Positions 1 through 8,136 of a stretch of 64,000 nt of DNA are shown piece after piece. The notes under the pieces are model-generated. The model did not search any database, was not told where the DNA came from, and saw nothing but the letters and a program-made list of their open reading frames with translations. This DNA is from Pseudonocardia sp. SCN 73-27 (GTDB lineage Bacteria; Actinomycetota; Actinomycetes; Mycobacteriales; Pseudonocardiaceae). The translations under genes and the position numbers were made by a program. The stretch lies in NCBI GenBank assembly GCA_001725415.1, contig MEGH01000020.1, positions 1 to 64,000 of the forward strand, read 5' to 3'. Numbering within the stretch: position 1 is the stretch's first letter; every line of letters starts with the position of its first letter.

Positions 1-256
1 ACGACGTCAGCATCAGGCAGGCCGGGGGAGGCGTCACCGACGACCGCACCTCGCGGCACACCGAGACGCCCTCGCCGTCGGGCAGCCGGACGTCGAGGAC
101 TGCCACGTCGGGGCGGACGGCCGGGATGCGGGCGAGCGCCTGCGCGGCCGTCGCGGCCTCGCCGACGATCTCGATGTCGTCCTCGGTCTCGAGGAGCTGG
201 GCGATGCCGCGTCGGACGATCTCGTGGTCGTCGAGCAGGAACACCGAAACGGACAT
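1..256 (-). CDS. NarL/FixJ-family response regulator (DevR/DosR-like), 3' end outside window
   Basis: Reading leftwards from the ATG at 256 gives 85 residues of a receiver domain that is still open at base 1. It begins MSVSVFLLDDHEIVRRGI, with the acidic pair D9-D10 and the probable phospho-acceptor D55 in the strand VAVLDVRLPDGEG. The DDHEIVRRG opening is typical of the NarL/LuxR class. The C-terminal HTH would lie beyond the window. A strong Shine-Dalgarno (GGGGAGG) supports this start over the out-of-frame ATG at 260. It sits 130 bp downstream of the bd oxidase genes on the same strand, and DevR-like palindromes occur nearby, so control of a hypoxia/redox regulon is a reasonable inference. 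Confidence 0.85.
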   Translation of the reverse strand, partial: MSVSVFLLDDHEIVRRGIAQLLETEDDIEIVGEAATAAQALARIPAVRPDVAVLDVRLPDGEGVSVCREVRSSVTPPPACLMLTS

Positions 257-386
257 CCATCCTCCCCGGTCGGACATCGTGTGAACCGCTGCACCCCACC
301 GTAGGGCCCTGCGCCACGGGCGGCCTGTGCCGATGGACCTGTACGGGGTGTCTGAAGTCCTCTCCGAGAGGCGTGGCGGCCGCCCG

Positions 387-3300
387 TCACGGAGCAGCAG
401 CGGAGAGCACCGTCGTCCGTCGGTCCAGGTCCACCCTGGGCAGCGGCGCGACCTGATCGGGCCGGTGGGTGACGACGAGAGCCGTCCGACCCGACGTCGC
501 ATCGAGCAGTTCGTCGGCCAACGCCTGCGCGGTGACGTCGTCGAGGTGCGCGGTCGGTTCGTCGAGGACGAGCACGGGGCGGTCGGCGAGCAGGGCCCGG
601 GCGACGCCGATTCGTTGCCGCTCACCCCCCGACACCGCGCCACCGTGCTGTCCGACCGGTGTGTCGAGTCCCTCCGGCAGGGCATCGAACCATCCGCCCA
701 GCCGGGCCCGGCCCAGCGCCGTCACGAGGTCGTCATCGGTCGCGTCGGGCCTGGCCAGAGCCAGGTTGGCCCGCAGCGTGCTGTCGAACAGGTGGGCCCA
801 CGGCCCGCACCACGCGACGGCCCCGCGGACGGCCTCGGGGGTCAGGACCCGGACGTCTCGTCCGTCCGCGAGCAACTGCCCGCTCGACGGGTCGAGATGA
901 CGCAGCAGCGCGGCCACGACCGTCGACTTGCCGCTGCCCGACGGCCCTGTCAGTGCGACCCGTCTGCCGGCCGCGAGGTCGAGGTCGACACCCGAGACCG
1001 CCTCGACGGCAGCCTCCGGCCATCGCACGCCGAGCTCCACGGCGGACAGCGCGGACGGGCGCGGCGCCGTCTCCGCGGCGGGGCTCGGGACGACGGCAGG
1101 CGCCAACCTGCTCAGCTCGGCGAGCCGACGCAGGGCCGGACGCACCGACAGCAGGCGCACCGCCGCCTCCGGCAGCGGGGCGACGACCTCGGCGAGCGCC
1201 AGTGGCGTCAGCACGAGAACCGCCAGGACCGGGCCGGCGATCGTGCCGGCGGCGACCGCGGATGCCCCGACGACCGCGCAGCCCGCGGCCGCGCCGCCGA
1301 TCCCCAGCACCGACGCCGCGGCACCGGCCCCGCGGGCGGTCGCGGACCGCCGACGGAGCCGGGTGAGCCGCCCGTCCGCGCGGGCAAGGGTGTCGATCCG
1401 TCCGGCGGCCGCGCCGCAGCCGATCAGGTCGGCGGCGCCCTCCAGCAGCTCCACCGTCCGCTCCGCGACCTCGGAGCGGGCGTCGGCCGTCATGCGTTCG
1501 GCCCGCCGGGTGGTGAGGGTGGCCAGCGCGGGCGCGCCGACGCCTGCGACGACGAGCCCGGCGGCGAGGACGAGACCTGCGGCCGGCAGCAGGAGCGCGA
1601 AGGTGACGGCGGCTGCGGCGCTCACGACCAGGGCCGACACCGCGGGCAGCGCGATCCGGACCAGCAGGTCCTGCGGCGCGTCGGTGTCGGCGACGAGCCG
1701 CGTCAGCAGGTCACCCCGGCGGCGCCGCGCGGTCACGGCAGGACCGAGCGCGACGAGCTGGTCCCAGATCCGCGACCGCAGCGCCGACCCGGCGCGCAGC
1801 GCCGCGTCGTGCGAGACGAGGCGTTCCGCGTAGCGCAGGACGCCCTTGCCGAGGCCGAAGGCGCGCACGGCGACGATGGCGACCATCAGGGTGAGGACCG
1901 GCGGGTGCAGCGCGGCCGTCGAGATCAGCCAGGCGGACGTGGCGGTGAGCGCGACCCCGCAGGCGAGGGCCCCGACGCCGAGCCCGGCCGCGGTGGCGAG
2001 GCGACCCGGCCCGACGCGGGCGGCGGCGAGCACCGCACGCATCCCGCCGGTGAGAGGTCCGGACGACGTCGTCCACGGCGCCGAACGGTCCTTTTCGGGA
2101 GGCCGGCCGCGGTCTGCGGGTGCCGCGCCGGCCAGGGACGGAGCACGGGCGGGAGTCGGCGCGGCAGCGGCGGCACCCGCCGAGGAGGTGGCGGGGAGCT
2201 CGACGACACGGTCGCACGCAGCGAGAACCTCGTGGCGGTGGGAGACGACGACGGCGGTGCGCCCCGAGTAGATGCCCGGCAGCGCGGCGACGATCGCCGC
2301 CTCGGTCGCCGGGTCGACACCTTCGGTGGGTTCGTCCAGCAGCAGCAGCGGCCGATCCGCCAGCACGGCCCTCGCGAGGCCGACGCGGCGCCGTTGTCCG
2401 GTCGACAGCCCCTCGCCGCCCTCTCGGACGGCGACGTCGAGTGCGACGTCCACCGACGCTGCGGCAGCGGCCGCGCGGATCTCGGCCGGAGTCGCGGTCG
2501 GGCGGGCCAGTGCGATGTTCTCCGCGACGGTGCCGGTGACGAGCACCGGCTGCTGCGGCAGCCACGCGACGTGCCGCAGCCACTCGTCGCGCGCCACGTC
2601 GGCCAGGTCGACCCCGCCGACACGGACCGCACCCGCGTCGGGTGGGCGCAGGGCGAGCAGCAGGTCGAGCAGTGTGGTCTTGCCGCACCCGCTCGGCCCG
2701 GTGATCCCGAGCAGCTCACCTGGAGCCAGGTCGAGTCCCAGCCCGTCGAGCACCGGGCCGGACCGGCCGTCGACCCGGACCCCGCGCAGCGACATCCCGA
2801 CTCGAGCCGGGTCGGGTGCGGCGACCCCCGCCGATCGCGGCGCGGGCAGATCGAGCACGTCCAGGGCCGCCGACGCCGCAGCCGCGCCCGCGGCGGCGTC
2901 GTGGAACCGGGCACCGACCGCGCGCAACGGCAGGTAGACCTCGGGTACGAGCAACAGCACGAGCAGCCCGGTGCCGAGGTCGAGGGAACCGTCGACGAGC
3001 CGCAGCCCGATGGAGACGGCGACGAGCGCCACCGACAGGGTCGCGACGAGCTCGAGGACCAGGGCCGACAGGAACGCCACCCGCAGCGTGCGCATCGTCG
3101 CGGTGCGGTGCGCCTCTGCCAGCGCCCGCAGCCGCGAGCCCTGCCGCCCTGCCCGTCCGAACGCCGCGAGGACGTCCAGCCCGGCGACGAGATCGAGGAA
3201 GTGGTGGCCGAGCACGGCGAGGGCACGCCACTGCCTACGGGTCGAGCGCTCGGTGTGCAGGCCGACCAGGATCGCGAACAGTGGCACCAGGGGCACCGTC

Positions 3301-3797
3301 AACCCGACGAGCACGCCCGACATCCAGTCCGCGGTCAGGATCCGGACCCCGACGACCGCGGGGACGACGGCGGCGACGAGCAGTGCCGGCAGGTAGCGCC
3401 CGAACCAGCCCTCGAGGTCGTCGAGGCCGCGGGCGGCGAGCGTCGCGAGCTCGCCCGACGGTGGCAGCGCGCGGTCACGCGGACCGAGCCGCAGCACATG
3501 GGCGACCAGCTTCCGCCGCAGCAGGCCGACCACGTCGGCGGCCGACCGGTGCGCGAGCACCTCAGTCGCCCAGGCGAGACCGGCGCGCACAACGATCACC
3601 GCCGCCAACACACCGACGAGCGTGCCGAGGCCGACGTCGCCACCGCCGCCGAGAACGCCGTGGGCCACGACGGTCGAGAGCACCTGCGCCTGCACGACGA
3701 CCGCCACGGCCGCGACCACCGCGAGCGCGCCGCAACCGAACACGAAGCGGCGCACCGGCGCCGCATGGCGCAGCAGCCGGGGGTCGAGCGGCTTCAC
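387..3797 (-). CDS. cydDC: Fused CydD-CydC thiol/heme ABC exporter required for cytochrome bd assembly
   Basis: This single 1136-residue polypeptide carries two complete ABC half-transporters. The first half (CydD-like) has an N-terminal membrane domain, then Walker A GPSGCGKTTLLDL, signature LSTGQ and Walker B LLLLDEPTEG. The second half (CydC-like) starts near residue 575 with another membrane domain, Walker A GPSGSGKST, signature VSGGERQRIGVARAL and VLVLDEPTAHLD. In E. coli the two are separate subunits that export cysteine/glutathione and support bd oxidase maturation; fusions are known in actinobacteria. The GTG start overlaps the cydB stop by 4 bp, so the gene is translationally coupled as the last member of cydA-cydB-cydDC. 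The degenerate LSTGQ in the first signature is a mild oddity. Confidence 0.93.
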   Translation of the reverse strand: MKPLDPRLLRHAAPVRRFVFGCGALAVVAAVAVVVQAQVLSTVVAHGVLGGGGDVGLGTLVGVLAAVIVVRAGLAWATEVLAHRSAADVVGLLRRKLVAHVLRLGPRDRALPPSGELATLAARGLDDLEGWFGRYLPALLVAAVVPAVVGVRILTADWMSGVLVGLTVPLVPLFAILVGLHTERSTRRQWRALAVLGHHFLDLVAGLDVLAAFGRAGRQGSRLRALAEAHRTATMRTLRVAFLSALVLELVATLSVALVAVSIGLRLVDGSLDLGTGLLVLLLVPEVYLPLRAVGARFHDAAAGAAAASAALDVLDLPAPRSAGVAAPDPARVGMSLRGVRVDGRSGPVLDGLGLDLAPGELLGITGPSGCGKTTLLDLLLALRPPDAGAVRVGGVDLADVARDEWLRHVAWLPQQPVLVTGTVAENIALARPTATPAEIRAAAAAASVDVALDVAVREGGEGLSTGQRRRVGLARAVLADRPLLLLDEPTEGVDPATEAAIVAALPGIYSGRTAVVVSHRHEVLAACDRVVELPATSSAGAAAAAPTPARAPSLAGAAPADRGRPPEKDRSAPWTTSSGPLTGGMRAVLAAARVGPGRLATAAGLGVGALACGVALTATSAWLISTAALHPPVLTLMVAIVAVRAFGLGKGVLRYAERLVSHDAALRAGSALRSRIWDQLVALGPAVTARRRRGDLLTRLVADTDAPQDLLVRIALPAVSALVVSAAAAVTFALLLPAAGLVLAAGLVVAGVGAPALATLTTRRAERMTADARSEVAERTVELLEGAADLIGCGAAAGRIDTLARADGRLTRLRRRSATARGAGAAASVLGIGGAAAGCAVVGASAVAAGTIAGPVLAVLVLTPLALAEVVAPLPEAAVRLLSVRPALRRLAELSRLAPAVVPSPAAETAPRPSALSAVELGVRWPEAAVEAVSGVDLDLAAGRRVALTGPSGSGKSTVVAALLRHLDPSSGQLLADGRDVRVLTPEAVRGAVAWCGPWAHLFDSTLRANLALARPDATDDDLVTALGRARLGGWFDALPEGLDTPVGQHGGAVSGGERQRIGVARALLADRPVLVLDEPTAHLDDVTAQALADELLDATSGRTALVVTHRPDQVAPLPRVDLDRRTTVLSAAAP

Positions 3798-4849
3798 CGG
3801 GCCGCTGCCCCGGTGTGTTCCGACGCGTCCGAGGTCGTCTGCAGCCGCAAGCCGGCGTCGTCACCGACGTCGGACCGGGTCAGCCGCTTGCGGAACACCC
3901 AGAACGTCCACGCCTGGTACGCGAGCACGACGGGCGTCACGACACCGGCGACCCACGTCATGATCGTCAACGTGTAGTGGGTCGAGGCGGCGTTGGTCGT
4001 GGTCAGGCTGTTGGCGGGGTCGGTCGCCGGCAGGACGTCCGGGAAGAGGGTCCCGAACAGCGTCACGACGACCGCGACGACCGCCGCCGTCGTGGCGACG
4101 AACGCCCACCCCTCCCGGCCCCGCACCGCGAGCACCACGGCTGCGACCAGAGCGGCCGCGGCCACACCGGCCGGGGCGAGGGTCCACAGGGGACCGAAAG
4201 CGAGCACGGCCCACGCGAGGAACCCTCCACCCGCGACGACGACCAGGGGGCCGGCGATCCTTGCGACGCTCGTCGCGCGGCTACGGACGTCGCCGGAGGT
4301 CTTGAGCGCCAGGAAGACCGCGCCGTGCAGGACGAACAGCAGGACGGTGGTGAGGCCGCCGAGCAGGGCGAAGGGGTTGAGCAGCGTCCAGAAGGTGCCG
4401 ACGTAGACATGGTCGGAGTCGAGGGGGACACCGCGCACGATGTTGCCGAAGGCCACACCCCACAGCAGCGCGGGGACGAGGGACCCGCCGACGATCGCGA
4501 CGTCCCAACGTCGCCGCCACCGGGCGTCGTCGATCTTGCCGCGGTACTCCAGTGCCATGCCGCGCAGGATCAGGGCGACCAGGAGCACGAGCAGCGCGAG
4601 ATAGAAGCCGGAGAACATGCTGGCGTACCACTCCGGGAAGGCGGCGAAGGTCGCGCCGCCGGCCACGAGGACCCACACCTCGTTGCCGTCCCAGACCGGG
4701 CCGATCGTGCCGAGCGCGACACGGCGGTCGGTCTCGTCACGGGACACGAGAGGCAACAGCATGCCGACGCCGAAGTCGAACCCCTCCAGGACGAAGTAGC
4801 CGGTCCAGAGCACGGCGATCAGCAGGAACCAGACGGTGGTGAGTTCCAT
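3794..4849 (-). CDS. cydB: Cytochrome bd ubiquinol oxidase subunit II
   Basis: This 351-residue polytopic membrane protein starts MELTTVWFLLIAVLWTGYFV and contains the CydB N-terminal pattern GFDFGVGMLLP, followed by WDGNEVWVLVAGG and several long hydrophobic helices. CydB pairs with CydA to hold the haem b558/b595/d groups that reduce oxygen to water with very high affinity. It starts 9 bp downstream of the cydA stop and overlaps cydDC by 4 bp, so the three genes form one operon. The length is close to the actinobacterial family norm. A hydrophilic C-terminal tail follows the last helix. Confidence 0.95.
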   Translation of the reverse strand: MELTTVWFLLIAVLWTGYFVLEGFDFGVGMLLPLVSRDETDRRVALGTIGPVWDGNEVWVLVAGGATFAAFPEWYASMFSGFYLALLVLLVALILRGMALEYRGKIDDARWRRRWDVAIVGGSLVPALLWGVAFGNIVRGVPLDSDHVYVGTFWTLLNPFALLGGLTTVLLFVLHGAVFLALKTSGDVRSRATSVARIAGPLVVVAGGGFLAWAVLAFGPLWTLAPAGVAAAALVAAVVLAVRGREGWAFVATTAAVVAVVVTLFGTLFPDVLPATDPANSLTTTNAASTHYTLTIMTWVAGVVTPVVLAYQAWTFWVFRKRLTRSDVGDDAGLRLQTTSDASEHTGAAAR

Positions 4850-4858
4850 GGCGGGCTC

Positions 4859-6253
4859 CTAGTAGCTGACCGACGGCGTCGGCTCGGGGGCGGTGGCGGG
4901 TCCGACCGGCGCCGGCGGTGGGGGACCGGCCTTGACGTAGCGGGCCATGAGGCGCAGCTCGACGACCGCGAGCGCGCCGTAGAGAAGCGTGAACACGATC
5001 ATCGACGTCCACACCGACGCGGGACCCACGCCGGGGGAGACGCCGTCAGCGGTGCGCAGCACCCCGAACACCGCCCACGGCTGACGGCCCATCTCGGTGA
5101 AGATCCAACCGGCGCTGTTGGCCGCGAACGGCAGGAAGAGGCCGACGACGCCGGCGGTCAGGTACCAGCGCGGCAGTGGCCGCCGTGCCCGCTTGCGGGT
5201 CAGCCACAGGCCGACCACCGACAGCAGGAGGGCGAGGAAGCCGAAGCCGATCATCAGCCGGAACGTCCAGTACGTCGCAGGGATGTTCGGCGTGTAGTCA
5301 CCGGGTCCGTACGTCCGCTCGCTCGCCGCCTGCAGCTGGTTGATGCCGTCGACCCTGCCGTCGAAGGACCCCGTGGCCATGAACGACAGCACCCGCGGCA
5401 CGCGGATGCTCCACACCTCATGGCTCCCGTCGAGGGTGCCGACGGTGAAGAGCGAGAACGACGCCGGCGCGACGGTGTCGTAGAGCGCCTCCGCCGCGGC
5501 CATCTTCATCGGCTGCTGCTCAGTCATCAGCCGCGCCTGCATGTCACCGGTGACGATGACGCCGAGCGCCGCGACGAGCGTCGTCACCAGCGCGATGCGG
5601 ATCGAGGGCCGGAACACCTCGGTGTGGTCGCCCTTGCGCAGGTGCCACGCGCTGATCGCCAGGACGAACAGTCCCGCGGTCAGGAAGCAGGCCGTGATGG
5701 TGTGGGCGAACGCGCCCACCGCGGTCGAGTTGGTCAGCACGGCGCCGAAGTCCTTCAGTTCGGCGCGGCCGGCAGCGTCGTTCACGACGGAGCCGACCGG
5801 ATGCTGCATCCACGAGTTCGCGGCGAGGATGAAGTACGCCGACAGCATCGTCCCGATCGCCGCGAGCCAGATCGTCGCCAGGTGCACCTTCTTCGGCAAC
5901 CGGTCCCAACCGAAGATCCACAGCCCGAGGAACGTCGACTCGAGGAAGAACGCGAGCAGCCCCTCGATCGCCAGTGGCGCACCGAAGATGTCGCCGACGA
6001 AGCGGCTGTAGTCGCTCCAGTTCATGCCGAACTGGAACTCCTGCACGATCCCGGTGACGACGCCGATCGCGAAGTTGATCAGGAACAGCTTGCCCCAGAA
6101 CTTCGTCATCCGCAGGTAGCGGTCGTCCGAGGTGCGGACCCAGGCGGTCTGCATCCCGGCGACGACGAACGCCATGCCGATCGTCAAGGGCACGAACAGG
6201 AAGTGGTAGACGGTGGTGATCGCGAACTGCCACCGTGCGAGATCGACTGTCAT
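4859..6253 (-). CDS. cydA: Cytochrome bd ubiquinol oxidase subunit I
   Basis: This is a 464-residue CydA. The conserved haem-ligand histidine lies in ITTVYHFLFVPLTIGMAF near residue 20; the second cluster reads NSWMQHPVGSV around residue 150; GRQPWAVFGVLRT follows near residue 390. The length fits the short Q-loop class found in actinobacteria. It oxidises the quinol in the membrane and passes electrons to oxygen. A GGAGGGCGGGC ribosome-binding site precedes the ATG. It is the first gene of the cyd operon, and a DevR/DosR-like palindrome lies about 100 bp upstream, suggesting induction by low oxygen. Confidence 0.96.
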   Translation of the reverse strand: MTVDLARWQFAITTVYHFLFVPLTIGMAFVVAGMQTAWVRTSDDRYLRMTKFWGKLFLINFAIGVVTGIVQEFQFGMNWSDYSRFVGDIFGAPLAIEGLLAFFLESTFLGLWIFGWDRLPKKVHLATIWLAAIGTMLSAYFILAANSWMQHPVGSVVNDAAGRAELKDFGAVLTNSTAVGAFAHTITACFLTAGLFVLAISAWHLRKGDHTEVFRPSIRIALVTTLVAALGVIVTGDMQARLMTEQQPMKMAAAEALYDTVAPASFSLFTVGTLDGSHEVWSIRVPRVLSFMATGSFDGRVDGINQLQAASERTYGPGDYTPNIPATYWTFRLMIGFGFLALLLSVVGLWLTRKRARRPLPRWYLTAGVVGLFLPFAANSAGWIFTEMGRQPWAVFGVLRTADGVSPGVGPASVWTSMIVFTLLYGALAVVELRLMARYVKAGPPPPAPVGPATAPEPTPSVSY

Positions 6254-6349
6254 GCCCGCCCTCCGCGCGACGCGTACCGGTCCCTCCGGCCGTGATCAGA
6301 GTCGCCGGCCCGGAACCGGTGCCGGCAGGGGCGAGTGCCGCGACCGTCG

Positions 6350-6363
6350 GGGACCGAGGTCCG
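6350..6363. promoter_or_regulatory. DevR/DosR-like palindrome upstream of cydA
   Basis: The 14-mer GGGACCGAGGTCCG matches the core of the mycobacterial DosR/DevR site (GGGAC, four bases, GTCCC) in all but the last base. It lies between the stop of the CBS gene and cydA, about 97 bp upstream of the cydA start. A similar 14-mer, GGGACGGTGGTCCG, occurs at 8015. Function is inferred only from pattern and from the neighbouring NarL-family regulator. Confidence 0.45.
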
Positions 6364-6369
6364 CAGGGT

Positions 6370-6825
6370 TCAGGACGAACGTCCCGAATCTCCGCGGACC
6401 GTGGCCAGGGCAGCAGCGGAGATCACGTCGGCGGCGGTGAGCATCCCGACCAGCGCCCCGTTCTCCTCGACGAGGACGACGTCGTCGCCGCTGCGGTGCA
6501 TCGCCCGTGCCGCCGTCGAGAGCCGATCGGTCGGCCGGACGACCACGGCCGGCCGGGCCACGTCCTCGACGCGCGGTGGTGCCACCGCGAAAGGCCAGTG
6601 CGACGCGAGGAGCTCCCGGAGCAGGTCGGCCTCCGACACCACACGGCGATGCTCGAGTGAGTCGACCACGGGAAGGTGCCGGACCTCACGGGCCGCCATG
6701 AGCCGCAGCGCGACGTGGGCCGTCGCGGCGGGGACGATGCCCACGAGCCGCGTCGACATCACGGACCGCACCGTGGGGTCGTCGTCAGCCGTGTCGGGAC
6801 GTGCGGGTCGCTCGGAGGCGGTCAT
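6370..6825 (-). CDS. CBS-domain protein
   Basis: The 151-residue product has two CBS motifs: the first around DPTVRSVMSTRLVGIVPAAT with ARLMAAREVRHLPVVDS-like text, the second around VRPTDRLSTAARAMHRSG ending in GALVGMLTAADVI. Paired CBS domains bind adenine nucleotides or act as sensors. Stand-alone two-CBS proteins of this kind are common in actinobacterial dormancy/hypoxia regulons. I placed the start at the ATG at 6825 (MTASERPARP) because an AGGGAG sequence lies just upstream; the frame stays open to 6882. It lies immediately upstream of the cyd promoter on the same strand. Confidence 0.8.
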   Translation of the reverse strand: MTASERPARPDTADDDPTVRSVMSTRLVGIVPAATAHVALRLMAAREVRHLPVVDSLEHRRVVSEADLLRELLASHWPFAVAPPRVEDVARPAVVVRPTDRLSTAARAMHRSGDDVVLVEENGALVGMLTAADVISAAALATVRGDSGRSS

Positions 6826-6935
6826 GACGGGCTCCCTGGGAAGCGCTGCGGCGGTCGTGCGAACGGGGCCCGGAGACGGCACGGCCGCGGCGCGGCGTTC
6901 CGGGCTTCCCGCACGCAGGCCGCACCGGATTGCGG

Positions 6936-7211
6936 TCAGGAGGCTCCTGCGGATGCGAGCAGACGGTCCACCAGCTCGTCGACGGCTTCTCGCGGACTCG
7001 CGGCGACCGCGGTCGCGCTGCCCTGGCGCGGGAGAAGGACCCGGGCGCGGATCGGCCGGGGGTTCGCGGGGTCGTGGTCGGTGATGACCCGCAGGTGTGT
7101 CGGCGCGTCGGCTTCCGGAAGCCGCGCGAACGCGACCTGGGCGTAGTGGGCGAGGGCAGGGTCGATGCCCTCTCCGAGCTGGACGGCGAAGGGGCGAAGG
7201 GTGAGGTTCAT
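6936..7211 (-). CDS. Short HPF/RaiA-like ribosome-associated protein
   Basis: The 91-residue product begins MNLTLRPFAVQLGEGIDPAL and reads as an N-terminal ribosome-hibernation-factor type fold: an alternating strand/helix pattern with LTLRPF, then THLRVITDHDP and IRARVLLPRQG. It lacks the C-terminal dimerisation domain of long HPF proteins. Such proteins bind idle 30S subunits or dimerise 70S ribosomes in stasis; in mycobacteria a DosR-regulated homologue does this in hypoxia. Placement beside CBS and bd oxidase genes, plus a DevR-like palindrome 36 bp upstream, fits that role. The family call rests on the overall pattern, not on a diagnostic catalytic motif. Confidence 0.6.
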   Translation of the reverse strand: MNLTLRPFAVQLGEGIDPALAHYAQVAFARLPEADAPTHLRVITDHDPANPRPIRARVLLPRQGSATAVAASPREAVDELVDRLLASAGAS

Positions 7212-7246
7212 GAGGCCAGGCTGCGGCGTCGTCGTGCGTGGGTGCA

Positions 7247-7260
7247 GGGGCGAAGGCCCC
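7247..7260. promoter_or_regulatory. DevR/DosR-like palindrome upstream of the HPF-like gene
   Basis: The 14-mer GGGGCGAAGGCCCC (reverse complement GGGGCCTTCGCCCC) is a near-perfect palindrome with the same GGGnC-n4-GnCCC layout as the site upstream of cydA. It ends 36 bp before the ATG of the HPF-like gene, a usual position for an activator site. Confidence 0.4.
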
Positions 7261-7479
7261 AGCCCGGCCGGGCCGAGAGTCGTCGATCGCGGCCCGACCC
7301 CGGCTCCACGGGAGAATCGGTCGCCGCCCCGACCGCCGCGATCAGGCAGGGCGGTGGTGAGGAAGTTCTGGATGCTCACCGGTGCGGGGTCGCCGGGGAG
7401 GTGGTACTCCCGGCGGGCGAGGTCGGAGGCAGGGAGACGGCGAGGGGGAGCGCGTCGTGGTCGGTGACCCCGACGGTGG

Positions 7480-7923
7480 TCAGCCCAGGTGGTGCTGCAG
7501 CCACCGGCGCAGCGCGTGGGCACCCAGCGCTCCGACCTGCCGGGCGACGACCTGGCCGTCGCGCAGGAGCAGCAGGGTGGGGATGCTCCGGGCGTCGAAC
7601 CGGGCGGCGACCTCGGGCGACCGGTCGACGTCGACCCTGACGGCCTTGAGGGAGCCGGCGCGCTCGGCGGCCGCTTCCTCCACCGCGGGGGCGACCGTCC
7701 GGCACGGGGCGCACCACTGGGCCCAGAGGTCGACGAGGACGGGAACCGGTGCCCGGCCGGCGATCTCGGCGAAGTCCGTGTCGGTCGCGTCGACGAGCCA
7801 CGGCAGTGCGACGTGGCAACTGCCGCAGTGGGGCGCGCCGCTCGCCACCGTGGGGATGCGGTTGCGGGTGCCGCAGCCCGGGCACGCGGTGATGACGGAT
7901 GCTGGGCCGGTGGTGGGGGCCAT
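7480..7923 (-). CDS. trxC: Thioredoxin with N-terminal zinc motif (TrxC/Trx2 type)
   Basis: The 147-residue protein has a short N-terminal zinc ribbon (CPGCG at 14-18 and CGSC at 33-36) followed by a thioredoxin domain with the active site WCAPC at residues 70-74 and the cis-proline region RSIPTLLL. This architecture is that of the oxidative-stress thioredoxin 2 (TrxC), a cytoplasmic disulfide reductase. The ATG at 7923 has a CGGAG sequence upstream. It diverges from the persulfide dioxygenase-like gene at 8137; the shared 213-bp intergenic region holds a DevR-like palindrome at 8015. A role in reducing protein persulfides together with that neighbour is plausible but inferred. Confidence 0.9.
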   Translation of the reverse strand: MAPTTGPASVITACPGCGTRNRIPTVASGAPHCGSCHVALPWLVDATDTDFAEIAGRAPVPVLVDLWAQWCAPCRTVAPAVEEAAAERAGSLKAVRVDVDRSPEVAARFDARSIPTLLLLRDGQVVARQVGALGAHALRRWLQHHLG

Positions 7924-8014
7924 CAGGAGTCTCCGGGCGGTCGATGCCGGTAGCGGACCGGACGTCGTCGTCAACGCCCGGCGACGGTCACACATTTCTT
8001 GCGACCACGATGCC

Positions 8015-8028
8015 GGGACGGTGGTCCG
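8015..8028. promoter_or_regulatory. DevR/DosR-like palindrome between trxC and the MBL/rhodanese gene
   Basis: GGGACGGTGGTCCG has the same layout, and the same deviant last base, as the site at 6350. It is 92 bp from the trxC start and 109 bp from the start of the divergent gene, so it could serve either or both. Confidence 0.4.
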
Positions 8029-8136
8029 TGCTCCCCGGGCCGAGTGGCTACCGATCGAGGGACCTTCGTAGGGAAGCGCGGAACACCCCTGGGGGGTCCC
8101 ATGAAAGTCGGAGCCGCCGACGACGGGGACACGGTC

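Noticed and set aside
327-3977. Very long open frame on the plus strand opposite cydDC (about 1200 codons)
   Set aside because: Composition is Arg/Gly/Asp-rich without domains; it mirrors the codon bias of cydDC on the other strand. The same applies to long opposite-strand frames over 2816-6295, 38689-41556 and 44688-47132.
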